Source of the DNA: Arthrobacter bussei | Lineage (GTDB): Bacteria > Actinomycetota > Actinomycetes > Actinomycetales > Micrococcaceae | Length of the DNA: 64,000 nucleotides | Direction of reading: 5' to 3' | NCBI RefSeq assembly: GCF_009377195.2 | Contig: NZ_VJXX01000001.1 | Coordinates: 1,116,001-1,180,000 of the forward strand | Shown: positions 8,572 to 16,512 of the stretch, piece after piece | Position numbering within the stretch: position 1 is the stretch's first letter | How the letters are laid out: each line of letters starts with the position of its first letter | Program-made: the position numbers and the translations under genes | Notes under the pieces: model-generated | Databases searched by the model: none | Told to the model about the DNA's origin: nothing | Seen by the model: the letters and a program-made list of their open reading frames with translations, nothing else

Positions 8572-9729
8572 GTGCGGTCGTCACCCGGCACACTGAACGG
8601 TACCGAGGGTCTCCGCGCGCAGAACCTGTCCCAGATCCTGACGATGGTCCACCGCCACGGCCCCCTCTCCCGCTCGGAGCTGACCCGGCGCACGGGTTTC
8701 AACCGCTCGACGGTCGGCGCCCTCGTCCTCGCCCTGACCGGGAAGAACCTGGTCCGGGAGACGGAGCCCACCGGCGGCCGCGTGGGACGGCCCAGCCCGA
8801 TCGTCGAGGCCAACCCCGGTATCGCCGTCCTCGCCGTCAATCCGGACATCGACGCCCTGACGGTCGGCGTCGTCGGGCTCGGCGGCCGGGTGCACGCTCG
8901 CGTCCGGCGGGAGACCGACACCCTGCCCACCCTCGACGACACCGTCCGCCTCACCGGGGAGATCGTGGCCGACCTCGACCCCGTCCTCGCAGGGCTCGAC
9001 CGCCTGCTCGGGGTGGGGATCGCCCTGCCCGGGCTGGTCAATGCCGGGACCGGCCGCGTCCTCGTGGCGCCGCACCTCGGCTGGCGGGACACCGACCTCA
9101 CCGGACCCTTCGGCTCGGCACTGGCGCTGCCGGCCGTGGCGGCGAACGATGCCTCGCTCGGATCCCTGGCCGAGAGCATCTTCGGCGCCGCCCTCGGTGT
9201 TGCGGATGCCGTCTACCTCAATGGGAGCGCGAGCGGCATCGGCGGCGGGATCGTGACCGCTGGCGCGCAACTGGTCGGCAGCCGCGGGTACGGCGGCGAA
9301 CTGGGGCACACCCTCGTCAGCCCGGGCGGATCTCCCTGCCACTGCGGCCGGTCCGGCTGCCTCGACGCCGAGGTGCGGCTGGAACGCCTGCTGGAGGCGG
9401 CAGGAGCGGACGGGGGAGGCATCGAGGCCCTGGAACGCCTGCTGTCCGGAGACCCCGGCAAGGAGGTCCTCGCCGAAGCGGAACGGCAGGTGGGCCTGCT
9501 CGCCGTCGCCCTCGTCGACTTCGTCAACATCTTCGACCCCGAGCTGATCGTGCTCGGCGGTTTCCTGGGTTCACTCGTCGGTTTCGCCGGCGCTCGCCTC
9601 GAGGACGCGGTGAACGAGGCATCGCTGGCCGGGCGAGTCGACGTCCGCCGCGCGGCACTGGGGCCGGAGCTGCTCCTCGTCGGGGCGGCCGAACTGGCCT
9701 TCCAGCCCCTGCTCGCCTCACCCGCCTGA
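8572..9729 (+). CDS. ROK-family transcriptional repressor (XylR/NagC-like)
   Basis: A 385-residue repressor. Residues 1-75 form a winged helix (LSRSELTRRTGFNRSTVGALV) and the rest a sugar-kinase-like ROK domain. AANDASLGSLAE lies in the sugar-binding cleft, and GSPCHCGRSGCLDAE is the ROK zinc-binding motif. The DNA-binding domain argues for a repressor, not a sugar kinase. GTG 8572 was chosen because AAGGAGG ends seven bases before it. Its ligand is unknown. In many actinobacteria such proteins repress xylose genes, and xylA lies 6.8 kb to the left with an operator unlike the LacI-type site. It follows the LacI gene after 94 bp. Confidence 0.85.
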   Translation: MRSSPGTLNGTEGLRAQNLSQILTMVHRHGPLSRSELTRRTGFNRSTVGALVLALTGKNLVRETEPTGGRVGRPSPIVEANPGIAVLAVNPDIDALTVGVVGLGGRVHARVRRETDTLPTLDDTVRLTGEIVADLDPVLAGLDRLLGVGIALPGLVNAGTGRVLVAPHLGWRDTDLTGPFGSALALPAVAANDASLGSLAESIFGAALGVADAVYLNGSASGIGGGIVTAGAQLVGSRGYGGELGHTLVSPGGSPCHCGRSGCLDAEVRLERLLEAAGADGGGIEALERLLSGDPGKEVLAEAERQVGLLAVALVDFVNIFDPELIVLGGFLGSLVGFAGARLEDAVNEASLAGRVDVRRAALGPELLLVGAAELAFQPLLASPA

Positions 9730-9745
9730 CGAGGACGCCCGGTCT

Positions 9746-9765
9746 GCCCGGCGGCAGTGCCGGGC
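9746..9765 (+). terminator. Hairpin after the ROK gene
   Basis: Stem GCCCGGC / GCCGGGC with a 6-nt loop, 17 bp after the ROK stop codon. It has no U run, as is common for GC-rich actinobacterial terminators. Confidence 0.6.
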
Positions 9766-9838
9766 GGCCCGGCGTGCGCGGACGCGGCGTGGAGCCTGGA
9801 GCACGAGGCCACCCTTCGTCGACTTCCGGGCACACAGA

Positions 9839-9871
9839 ACGGCGCATCGCCCGTCAGGGCTGATGCGCCGT
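9839..9871 (-). terminator. Hairpin after the DUF3073 gene
   Basis: Stem ACGGCGCATC / GATGCGCCGT continued by inner GCCC / GGGC pairs, with one bulged base and a GTCA loop. It lies 32 bp beyond the stop of the leftward DUF3073 gene. Confidence 0.8.
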
Positions 9872-9902
9872 GTGCGGTTCACCGGTGGATGCCGGAGCCG
9901 GG

Positions 9903-10142
9903 TCAGCCGGTGCGGCGCGTGCCGCTCCCCTCACCGTCGTCGTCGACCTCGTCGGCGTACTTGTCCGCATATTCCGAGTAGTCAGGCTCGACCGGCTCGA
10001 TGGGTTCGGTACGTCGGGTGGAAGCACGACTACCCGGGCCTGTGAGCTCTCGCTGCAGTGCCGAATAATCAGTGGACGGGCTGAAGTACTTCATGTCCCG
10101 TGCCTGCTTGGTAGCTTTTGCCTTTTGACGGCCGCGCCCCAT
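9903..10142 (-). CDS. DUF3073 family small basic/acidic protein
   Basis: A 79-residue protein of unknown function found across actinobacteria. The N-terminal half matches the family closely: MGRGRQKAKATKQARDMKYFS followed by TDYSALQRELTG. The C-terminal half is acidic with EPIEPVEPDYSEYADKYADE and is probably disordered. ATG 10142 starts exactly at the conserved MGRGR and has an AAGGGGG ribosome site. It is a single-gene unit closed by the hairpin at 9839. Confidence 0.9.
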   Translation of the reverse strand: MGRGRQKAKATKQARDMKYFSPSTDYSALQRELTGPGSRASTRRTEPIEPVEPDYSEYADKYADEVDDDGEGSGTRRTG

Positions 10143-10443
10143 GGCGTGACCCCCTTTTTGCGTCGATCCGGAGGTGGTCACTGGGGCGCGAGGCCCAAGG
10201 CTGCAGCGAGGCCCCGGAGTATTCGGTCAATTTGTCGTAAGTATAGGTTACATGCTTTCGAGGGCACCCCCATGCCGGTCGGTCGACGTGCGGACACGAC
10301 GCCCCGGTCCGTCACGGACGGGCGCGCGGGCGTCCGGTGGGAGAACAGGACCGTGACGGCGGGGGGTTTGTCGCTAGAGTCGACATCGATGCCGGAGGGC
10401 CCCGACCACGAGCCAAGGAACGACGAGGAGACAGCGACCCACC
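10143..10443. promoter_or_regulatory. Divergent promoter region between DUF3073 and the septum-formation gene
   Basis: About 300 bp without a gene. For the leftward gene there is a TATACT hexamer (minus strand, 10245-10240), giving a leader of about 95 nt. For the rightward gene there is GTGACG 16 bp from TAGAGT (ends near 10378). Neither -35 is strong. The high AT content around 10230-10255 supports a promoter there. Confidence 0.35.
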
Positions 10444-11514
10444 ATGAGTGACGAGGAGCAGGAACCGGGGCGTCCCGGCCTCGAGCCGGAGGCTGCGGCC
10501 GGCGCAGGACACGACGGTGCAGCGGCAGGCCGACCGGGGACCGAGCAGGGCAGCGATCCGGGCGTCGATCCGGGTCCGGACGCGGGTAGCGGTCAAGGCA
10601 CCGATCCGGGCGTCGGTCAGGACAGCGATCCGGGTACCGACTCGGACGCCGACGCGGGCGTCGATCAACACATCGATCAAGACATCGAGCAGGGCAGCGA
10701 TCCTGACACCGACGCAGGAGCACTGCATCCCGGCACGACGGCGGTCGGTCCGGAGGGCGCGGAAGCAGCCCTGGACACGGATCCGGTCGGCGGACCCTAC
10801 GCCTTCGCCCCACGCGGCGGCGAGGTCGGCCTCGGCGATCCGGGCGTCTATCCGGGCACCGATCCTGCATCCGTGGGCGCGGTAGCCGCCGCAGGAGGCA
10901 CGGGAGCCGCAGGAGGCACCGGACTGACCACGGGGCGGCCGTCGGGAGAATCCGACGGCAGCCGGTCCGCCCCGGGTGCGACGGCCTGGAACCCCACGAC
11001 GCCGGAGGGCGGGGCGGACGGGCACCCGAAGCGCGACCGTACGCGCTCACGTCGCGGAGGCCTTCCCCTCCTCCTGGTCACCGGCGGAGGGGTGGTCCTC
11101 CTCGGCCTCCTGGTGTGGTTGCTGGTGGCCCTCTTCGGCGGGTCCGACGACGAGGACCGCGTGGACCCCTCGTCGATCGCGGCGGGTGAGTGCCTCGCGG
11201 ACTTCACCGTGATCACCGAGGAGGCTGTGCTCGTCCAGTGCACCGAGCCCCACAACGCACAGCTCGTGGCCACCGAGGAGTACCCGGAGGACGCCGACTT
11301 CCCCGGACGGGACCAGCTCGGGCTCCGCGCGGAGGCCGCCTGCGCCTCTGCGTCGGAGGACATCGATCCGGACGTCGTCACGGTCGACCTGCAGGTCACC
11401 CTGCTGCGAGCGACCCCCACTGCCGAGACGTGGGCCGACGGCGACCGGCGCGTCGACTGCTTCGCGGTCGTGGAGGACGGTGACACGATCGCGCAGAGCC
11501 TCCTGACCCCCTAG
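10444..11514 (+). CDS. Septum-formation-family membrane protein with acidic repeat N-terminus
   Basis: A 356-residue, single-pass membrane protein. Residues 1-200 are low-complexity Gly/Asp/Ala/Pro with repeated DPGxDxG-type units and are likely disordered in the cytoplasm. A transmembrane helix lies near 206-232 (LPLLLVTGGGVVLLGLLVWLL). The external domain of about 120 residues begins AAGECLADF and contains paired Cys (VQCTEPHNAQLV, AEAACASA, VDCFAVVEDG), matching the Septum_form domain of actinobacterial proteins. Its exact role is unknown; the family name comes from a link to division. GAGGAG precedes the ATG by about 13 bases. It ends at the bidirectional terminator facing clpB. Confidence 0.8.
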   Translation: MSDEEQEPGRPGLEPEAAAGAGHDGAAAGRPGTEQGSDPGVDPGPDAGSGQGTDPGVGQDSDPGTDSDADAGVDQHIDQDIEQGSDPDTDAGALHPGTTAVGPEGAEAALDTDPVGGPYAFAPRGGEVGLGDPGVYPGTDPASVGAVAAAGGTGAAGGTGLTTGRPSGESDGSRSAPGATAWNPTTPEGGADGHPKRDRTRSRRGGLPLLLVTGGGVVLLGLLVWLLVALFGGSDDEDRVDPSSIAAGECLADFTVITEEAVLVQCTEPHNAQLVATEEYPEDADFPGRDQLGLRAEAACASASEDIDPDVVTVDLQVTLLRATPTAETWADGDRRVDCFAVVEDGDTIAQSLLTP

Positions 11515-11526
11515 GGACAGGACGAT

Positions 11527-11560
11527 CGAGGGGGAGGGACCCTGCGGTCCCTCCCCCTCG
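11527..11560. terminator. Bidirectional terminator between the septum-formation gene and clpB
   Basis: Perfect 15 bp stem CGAGGGGGAGGGACC / GGTCCCTCCCCCTCG with a CTGC loop, placed between the two convergent stop codons. It is one of the strongest hairpins in the window. Confidence 0.9.
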
Positions 11561-11586
11561 TGCGTGCTCGGCCGGTTCCCCCCTGG

Positions 11587-14199
11587 TCAGCGCGCGGCGC
11601 GGACCACCAGGCCCTCGGCTCCATCCGGGTCCAGGGCGTCCGCCCCGGGCCGGTCCACGACGACGGTGTCGCCGTCGGCGATCTCACCCGCCAGGATGCC
11701 TCGCGCCAACCGGTCGCCGATCTCGCGCTGCACGAGCCGACGCAGCGGCCGGGCTCCGTACGCCGGATCGAACCCGGTGAGGGCGAGCCACTCCCCGGCG
11801 GCGGCACTGACCTCGAGCTCGAGCCGACGGTCGCGCAGCCTGTCACCCAGCGCCCGGACCTGCAGGTCGACGATCCGCGAGAGCTCATCGAGGCCCAGCG
11901 GATCGAAGATCACGACGTCGTCGAGCCGGTTGAGGAACTCGGGCCGGAAGGCGGCGTTGACGGAGGCCATCACTCCCGCCCGCTTCGCGGCGTCGTCGAG
12001 CGACGGATCCACGAGGAACTGCGACCCCAGGTTCGAGGTCAGCACGAGGATGACGTTCCGGAAGTCCACCGTGCGGCCCTGACCATCGGTGAGGCGACCG
12101 TCGTCGAGCACCTGCAGGAGCAGGTCGAAGACCTCGGGATGAGCCTTCTCCACCTCGTCGAGCAGCACCACGCTGTAGGGCCGGCGGCGGACGGCCTCGG
12201 TGAGCTGCCCGCCCTCCTCGTAGCCCACGTACCCCGGCGGGGCACCGACCAGCCGCGCGACGGAGTGCTTCTCCGAGTACTCGGACATGTCGATCCGGAT
12301 CATGGCCCGCTCGTCGTCGAACAGGAAGTCCGCGAGCGCCTTGGCGAGTTCCGTCTTGCCGACGCCTGTCGGACCGAGGAAGAGGAAGGATCCCGTGGGC
12401 CGGTTCGGATCGGACACGCCGGCGCGGGCACGCCGCACGGCGTCGGAGACCGCCGCGACCGCCGTCCGCTGACCGATCAGGCGGGCGCCGATGACCTCCT
12501 CCATGGCGAGCAGCTTCTCGCTCTCCCCCTGCAGCATGCGCCCGGCGGGGATTCCCGTCCACGCGGAGATCACCTCGGCGATGTCGTTCGCCGAGACCTC
12601 CTCGGCGACCATCAGTTCGGGAGTGTTCGCCGTCTGCTCCTCCGCGGCCTGGGCCTCCCGCAGCTCGCGCTCCACCCGGGGAATCTCGCCGTAGAGGATG
12701 CGCGACGCCGTCTCGAGGTCGCCTTCCCGCTGGGCGCGATCGGCGTGCGAGCGCAGGTCGTCGAGCGAGGCCTTGAGGTCGCCCACGCGGTTCAGGCCTG
12801 CCTTCTCGGCCTCCCACCGCGCATTGAGTCCGTCCAGTTCCTCCTGGCGGTCGGCCATCTCGGCGCGCAGCGCCTGCAGCCGTTCGGCGGACGCCTCGTC
12901 CTTCTCCCGGGAGAGCGCCATCTCCTCCATGTGCATGCGCTCCAGCGATCGGCGCAGCTCGTCGATCTCCACGGGTGCGGAGTCGATCTCCATGCGGAGG
13001 CGTGAAGCCGCCTCGTCGACGAGGTCGATCGCCTTGTCGGGGAGCTGCCGGCCCGGAATGTAGCGCTGGGACAGGGTGGCCGCCGCGACCAGGGCGGAGT
13101 CGGCGATGGAGACCTTGTGGTGCGCCTCGTACCGCTGCTTCAGGCCGCGCAGGATCCCGATGGTGTCGGGCACGGACGGCTCGCCGACGTACACCTGCTG
13201 GAACCGACGTTCCAGCGCCGGGTCCTTCTCGACGTTCTCGCGGTACTCGTCGAGCGTCGTCGCGCCGATGAGGCGCAGTTCCCCGCGCGCCAGCATGGGC
13301 TTGAGCATGTTGCCGGCGTCCATGGAGCCCTCGGAGGCACCGGCGCCGACGACGGTATGGAGTTCGTCGATGAACGTGACCACCTGGCCGCCGGACGAGC
13401 GGATCTCGTCGAGCACGGCCTTCAGCCGCTCCTCGAACTCGCCACGGTACTTCGCACCGGCGATCATCGACCCGAGGTCGAGGCTGATGAGGGTCTTTCC
13501 ACGCAGCGACTCCGGGACGTCACCGGCGACCATGCGCTGGGCGAGGCCCTCGACGACGGCGGTCTTGCCGACGCCGGGCTCGCCGATGAGCACGGGATTG
13601 TTCTTGGTGCGACGGCTGAGGACCTGGACCACGCGGCGGATCTCGGCGTCCCGCCCGATCACGGGGTCCAGCTTGCCGCTCCGGGCCACCTCCGTGAGGT
13701 CCACGCCGAACTTCTCGAGGGCCTGGAAGGTGTTCTCGGGGTCGGGGGTGGTGACGCGGCGGTCGCCTCGCACGCCGGGCAGGGCCGAGGCGAGCGCTTC
13801 GCGGGTGAGCCCGAGACCGCGGAGGATCGAACCCGCGGCCCCGCCGTCGGCGGAGAGGGCGAGCAGAAGGTGTTCGGTCGAGACGAACTGGTCGCCGAGT
13901 GTCTCCGCCTCCTGCTGGGCTGCGCTGACGACATTCAGCGCGCCGCGGGAGAACTGCGGCTGCGCCACGGAGGAGCCGGACGACGACGGCAGGGCCTTGA
14001 TGGCGGAGCTCGCCTGCACACTGATGGTGTCCGGGTCGGCGCCGGCGGCCTTCAGGAGCGCGACGGCGATGCCGTCGCGCTGGTCCATGAGCGCCTTGAG
14101 GAAGTGCGGTGCGTCGATCTGTGCGTTGCCCGCCGTGGAAGCGTTCATGGCCGCCGCCGACAGCACCTCACGGCTCTTGGTGGTGAAATTGGTATCCAC
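11587..14199 (-). CDS. clpB: ATP-dependent disaggregase ClpB
   Basis: Hexameric AAA+ chaperone that pulls proteins out of aggregates together with DnaK/DnaJ/GrpE. About 870 residues with the standard order: N-domain ([14 protein letters not shown] start, two repeats to about 150), first AAA+ ring (GEPGVGKT), a long coiled-coil middle domain rich in Glu/Arg/Leu (about 400-530), second AAA+ ring (GPTGVGKT, then [21 protein letters not shown]) and the small C-domain. The M-domain separates it from ClpA/ClpC. GTG 14199 has GGGGAGGA just before it; earlier in-frame codons run into the promoter. An HspR box overlaps the promoter region. Confidence 0.97.
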   Translation of the reverse strand: MDTNFTTKSREVLSAAAMNASTAGNAQIDAPHFLKALMDQRDGIAVALLKAAGADPDTISVQASSAIKALPSSSGSSVAQPQFSRGALNVVSAAQQEAETLGDQFVSTEHLLLALSADGGAAGSILRGLGLTREALASALPGVRGDRRVTTPDPENTFQALEKFGVDLTEVARSGKLDPVIGRDAEIRRVVQVLSRRTKNNPVLIGEPGVGKTAVVEGLAQRMVAGDVPESLRGKTLISLDLGSMIAGAKYRGEFEERLKAVLDEIRSSGGQVVTFIDELHTVVGAGASEGSMDAGNMLKPMLARGELRLIGATTLDEYRENVEKDPALERRFQQVYVGEPSVPDTIGILRGLKQRYEAHHKVSIADSALVAAATLSQRYIPGRQLPDKAIDLVDEAASRLRMEIDSAPVEIDELRRSLERMHMEEMALSREKDEASAERLQALRAEMADRQEELDGLNARWEAEKAGLNRVGDLKASLDDLRSHADRAQREGDLETASRILYGEIPRVERELREAQAAEEQTANTPELMVAEEVSANDIAEVISAWTGIPAGRMLQGESEKLLAMEEVIGARLIGQRTAVAAVSDAVRRARAGVSDPNRPTGSFLFLGPTGVGKTELAKALADFLFDDERAMIRIDMSEYSEKHSVARLVGAPPGYVGYEEGGQLTEAVRRRPYSVVLLDEVEKAHPEVFDLLLQVLDDGRLTDGQGRTVDFRNVILVLTSNLGSQFLVDPSLDDAAKRAGVMASVNAAFRPEFLNRLDDVVIFDPLGLDELSRIVDLQVRALGDRLRDRRLELEVSAAAGEWLALTGFDPAYGARPLRRLVQREIGDRLARGILAGEIADGDTVVVDRPGADALDPDGAEGLVVRAAR

Positions 14200-14233
14200 G
14201 CGCGGTTCCTCCCCTGGTCGTGCAGTTCGCTGG

Positions 14234-14258
14234 ACTATATTGAGTGTACTCGGCTCAA
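14234..14258 (-). promoter_or_regulatory. clpB promoter with HspR-binding HAIR box
   Basis: The inverted repeat TTGAG-N9-CTCAA (14240-14258) matches the HAIR consensus. It directly abuts a TATAGT -10 box read leftward (14239-14234), so HspR bound here would cover the -35/spacer. The leader to GTG 14199 is about 28 nt. HspR is encoded at 53134-53589. Confidence 0.88.
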
Positions 14259-14321
14259 CTTTGGCCGGCAGGGGTTGCGCCCCGCGCTTCGCCGTGGGTG
14301 AACGGGAAGCACGCCACCTCG

Positions 14322-15011
14322 TCAGCTCGCGACCGGCACCAGGAGGTCGGCGAGGAGTTCCTCGAGCTGCTCCTCGGCGAAGGCCGAGGCATCCTCGCCG
14401 AACACCCAGCGCAGATGCCCCGCGACCTCGACCGAGACGATCCCGAGCATCCGGTGCCAGCCGACGATGAAGGGACGGACCTCCCCCGGACGCATGGGCA
14501 GGCCGAGACGGGATGCGGTCGCGGCGAGCGAGGCGCGCACGCCCGGCGACAGGACACCGTCGTCGACCGTGCGGAGCCTGCCCGCCGCCAGCGCCTCGAC
14601 GAAGAGCGAGCCGAAGAGGCCACCGAAGCGCTGCCCCGCGTCCACCGTGGGGCCACCCTCGGGCGCGGCGTAGTGCATCAGTGGGGTGCCATAGACGAGG
14701 CCGAACTCGGGCCGGTGCTGCAGCGCCCAGGCGCGGAAGGCCAGTGTCGCGGCGCGGATCCGGCCCTCGACGTCGTCCGGGGGGCAGGCCTTCAGTGCGT
14801 CCAGGCACGCCGCGGTGACCTCGTCGGTGCACGCGGTGATCAGCAGGGTCAGCAGGTCGTCACGCCCCCGGACGTACCGGTACAGCGCGGGTGCGGTGAC
14901 GCCGAGGCGTCGGGCCACCTCCCGGACGACGATCGCATCGGGCCCCCCTTCCACCAGCAGGGTGCGACTCGTCGCCACCAGGGCGTCCAGGGTCAGGGGC
15001 GTGGTCGCCAC
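14322..15011 (-). CDS. TetR-family regulator with WHG-type ligand domain
   Basis: A repressor of about 229 residues. The N-terminal helix-turn-helix is [26 protein letters not shown]. The C-terminal domain, with [20 protein letters not shown], is of the WHG (TetR_C_33) kind. GTG 15011 is the preferred start, with GAGG upstream. A GTG at 15050 is in frame but lies inside the operator. Two palindromes sit between it and the divergent DUF2834 gene, so it most likely represses itself and the two membrane genes to the right. The ligand is unknown. Confidence 0.85.
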   Translation of the reverse strand: MATTPLTLDALVATSRTLLVEGGPDAIVVREVARRLGVTAPALYRYVRGRDDLLTLLITACTDEVTAACLDALKACPPDDVEGRIRAATLAFRAWALQHRPEFGLVYGTPLMHYAAPEGGPTVDAGQRFGGLFGSLFVEALAAGRLRTVDDGVLSPGVRASLAATASRLGLPMRPGEVRPFIVGWHRMLGIVSVEVAGHLRWVFGEDASAFAEEQLEELLADLLVPVAS

Positions 15012-15041
15012 GGAAGGAACCTCATCTCTGGGGGGTTGTGC

Positions 15042-15082
15042 GGTGAACACTGTTCACCCTACTCTGTGTGAACAGTGTTCAC
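15042..15082. promoter_or_regulatory. Tandem TetR operators in the divergent region
   Basis: Two copies of GTGAACA-N-TGTTCAC, at 15042-15058 (8 bp arms) and 15068-15082 (7 bp arms), with centres 25 bp apart. The spacing places two repressor dimers on nearly the same DNA face between the TetR gene and the DUF2834 gene. Confidence 0.88.
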
Positions 15083-15100
15083 CCGACCTGAGGAGACTCG

Positions 15101-15448
15101 ATGCGCACCCCCTATCTGGTCCTCGCCGTCATCGGCGGCGCGGGCACCTGGTTCTTCAACCTCCGCTCCATGGCGGCGGGTGAGGACTACGTGGCGGGCT
15201 GGTTCGCGAGCGCCGCGTCCTCGTCGGCCGCCGTCGACGTCATCGTCGTCGCGTTCGTCGCGTGCATGTTCATGGTGCTCGAGGGCAGACGGCTCGGCAT
15301 GTCACGGGCCGTCTGGCTCCTCGTCCCCCTGAGCCTCGTCGTCGCCATCGCATTCACCTTCCCCGTCTTCCTGGCGTGGCGGGAGCACCACCTGCTGCGG
15401 AGCACCGACGCCCGCGCCGCGGCCCTGCCGGAGTCGGTGGCTCCGTGA
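15101..15448 (+). CDS. DUF2834-type small membrane protein
   Basis: A 115-residue integral membrane protein of unknown function with three helices: an N-terminal one, [18 protein letters not shown] in the middle and [20 protein letters not shown] near the end. The pattern fits the DUF2834 family. GAGGAG lies six bases before the ATG. The stop codon overlaps the next start (GTGA), so translation of the two membrane proteins is probably coupled. Both follow the paired TetR operators, so an inducer of that regulator should turn them on. Confidence 0.75.
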   Translation: MRTPYLVLAVIGGAGTWFFNLRSMAAGEDYVAGWFASAASSSAAVDVIVVAFVACMFMVLEGRRLGMSRAVWLLVPLSLVVAIAFTFPVFLAWREHHLLRSTDARAAALPESVAP

Positions 15449-16410
15449 GGTACACCGCCCTGCTGCGGGCCGGATGGCGGGTCAGCCCGGCGCTGATGGT
15501 CCTGCTCGCCTGCGCCGTCGCGGTCCTGCCCGTGGCCGCGGTGCTCGCCGTGGCCGATCCCACGCTGGTCGCCGGCGCCCCCGCCTGGAACAAGCCGCTC
15601 AAGTTCGCCCTGTCCTTCATCGCCTTCGCGCCCGTGATGCTCTGGATCTTCGGGCGGATCGAGCGCGGCCGGCCCACCCGCGCGGCGCTCGAGGTGCTCG
15701 GCTGGGCCCTGATCGCCGAGCTGGCCATCCTCGTGGTCCAGGCCGCACGTGGCAGGGCCTCCCACTTCAACACCGCGACACCGCTGGACGGTGCCCTCTG
15801 GGCCGCCATGGGTGCGGGCATCGGCATCTTCTCCATCGGCGTCATCATCGTCGGAGTCGTCCTCGCGCGGCGGCGGCTCGACGGCGGACTCGGGCTCGCG
15901 GTCCAGCTGGCCGTCACCCTCATGACCGTCGGCGCCCTGAGCGGGTACGTCATGACCGGTCCCCGGTCCGGCCAGACCGGGACGGGGCCCGTGACGGGAG
16001 GCCACACCGTCGGTGCGATCGACGGCGGTCCGGGCCTGCCCCTGCTGGGCTGGTCGACCGAGTACGGTGACAGCCGCGTCGCCCATTTCGTCGGCCTCCA
16101 CGCCCTGCAGGCCGTTCCGCTCGTCGCCCTCGTCCTCGCGTGGCTGGTCGGTCGCGGCGTACTGCAGCTGACGGTGCGTCGGCAACGCCATATCGTCGCC
16201 GCCTCCGCGGCGGCCTATCTCGGACTGATGGTCACGCTGTTCGTCCAGGCGCAGCGGGGCCAGTCCGTCGTCGCACCCGACGCCGTGACCCTCGCGCTGG
16301 CCGCCGCGCTCGTCGTCGTCCCCGCGACGGTGGCCCTCGTCCTCGCGCTGCGCGGCGACGCGGTGCCGATCGCGTCCGCAGGCGGCGCACCGAAGGCCTT
16401 CATCCGCTGA
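15445..16410 (+). CDS. Polytopic membrane protein, function unknown
   Basis: A 321-residue protein with about eight predicted helices; I do not recognise the family. Notable segments are [21 protein letters not shown] (helix 2, with a charged lead-in), [20 protein letters not shown] and [21 protein letters not shown], a polar loop in the middle. [20 protein letters not shown] contains two His near a membrane face and could bind a metal or haem, though this is speculative. The GTG start overlaps the previous stop by four bases. It seems to form a two-gene TetR-controlled unit with the DUF2834 protein. Confidence 0.7.
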   Translation: MRYTALLRAGWRVSPALMVLLACAVAVLPVAAVLAVADPTLVAGAPAWNKPLKFALSFIAFAPVMLWIFGRIERGRPTRAALEVLGWALIAELAILVVQAARGRASHFNTATPLDGALWAAMGAGIGIFSIGVIIVGVVLARRRLDGGLGLAVQLAVTLMTVGALSGYVMTGPRSGQTGTGPVTGGHTVGAIDGGPGLPLLGWSTEYGDSRVAHFVGLHALQAVPLVALVLAWLVGRGVLQLTVRRQRHIVAASAAAYLGLMVTLFVQAQRGQSVVAPDAVTLALAAALVVVPATVALVLALRGDAVPIASAGGAPKAFIR

Positions 16411-16499
16411 CCCCGATGGTCCGCCGGTGGATCGTGGATCACGATCCCGCCGCGAGGACGGTACGGCAGGTCCCGGACGGCACATCCGCGCTTCTCCGA

Positions 16500-16505
16500 C
16501 ATAAT
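16500..16505 (+). promoter_or_regulatory. -10 box of the penicillin-binding protein gene, suggests a leaderless mRNA
   Basis: CATAAT ends seven bases before ATG 16513, so transcription should start at or next to the start codon. There is no ribosome site before either in-frame ATG (16504 or 16513). The -35 is not clear. Confidence 0.45.
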
Positions 16506-16512
16506 GGGCCCC

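Noticed and set aside
8572-9729. Glucokinase or other ROK sugar kinase
   Set aside because: A winged-helix DNA-binding domain occupies the N-terminus, so it is a ROK repressor.
13076-14470. Plus-strand open frame opposite clpB (464 codons)
   Set aside because: Ser/Arg-rich shadow translation with no motifs; ClpB on the other strand is certain.
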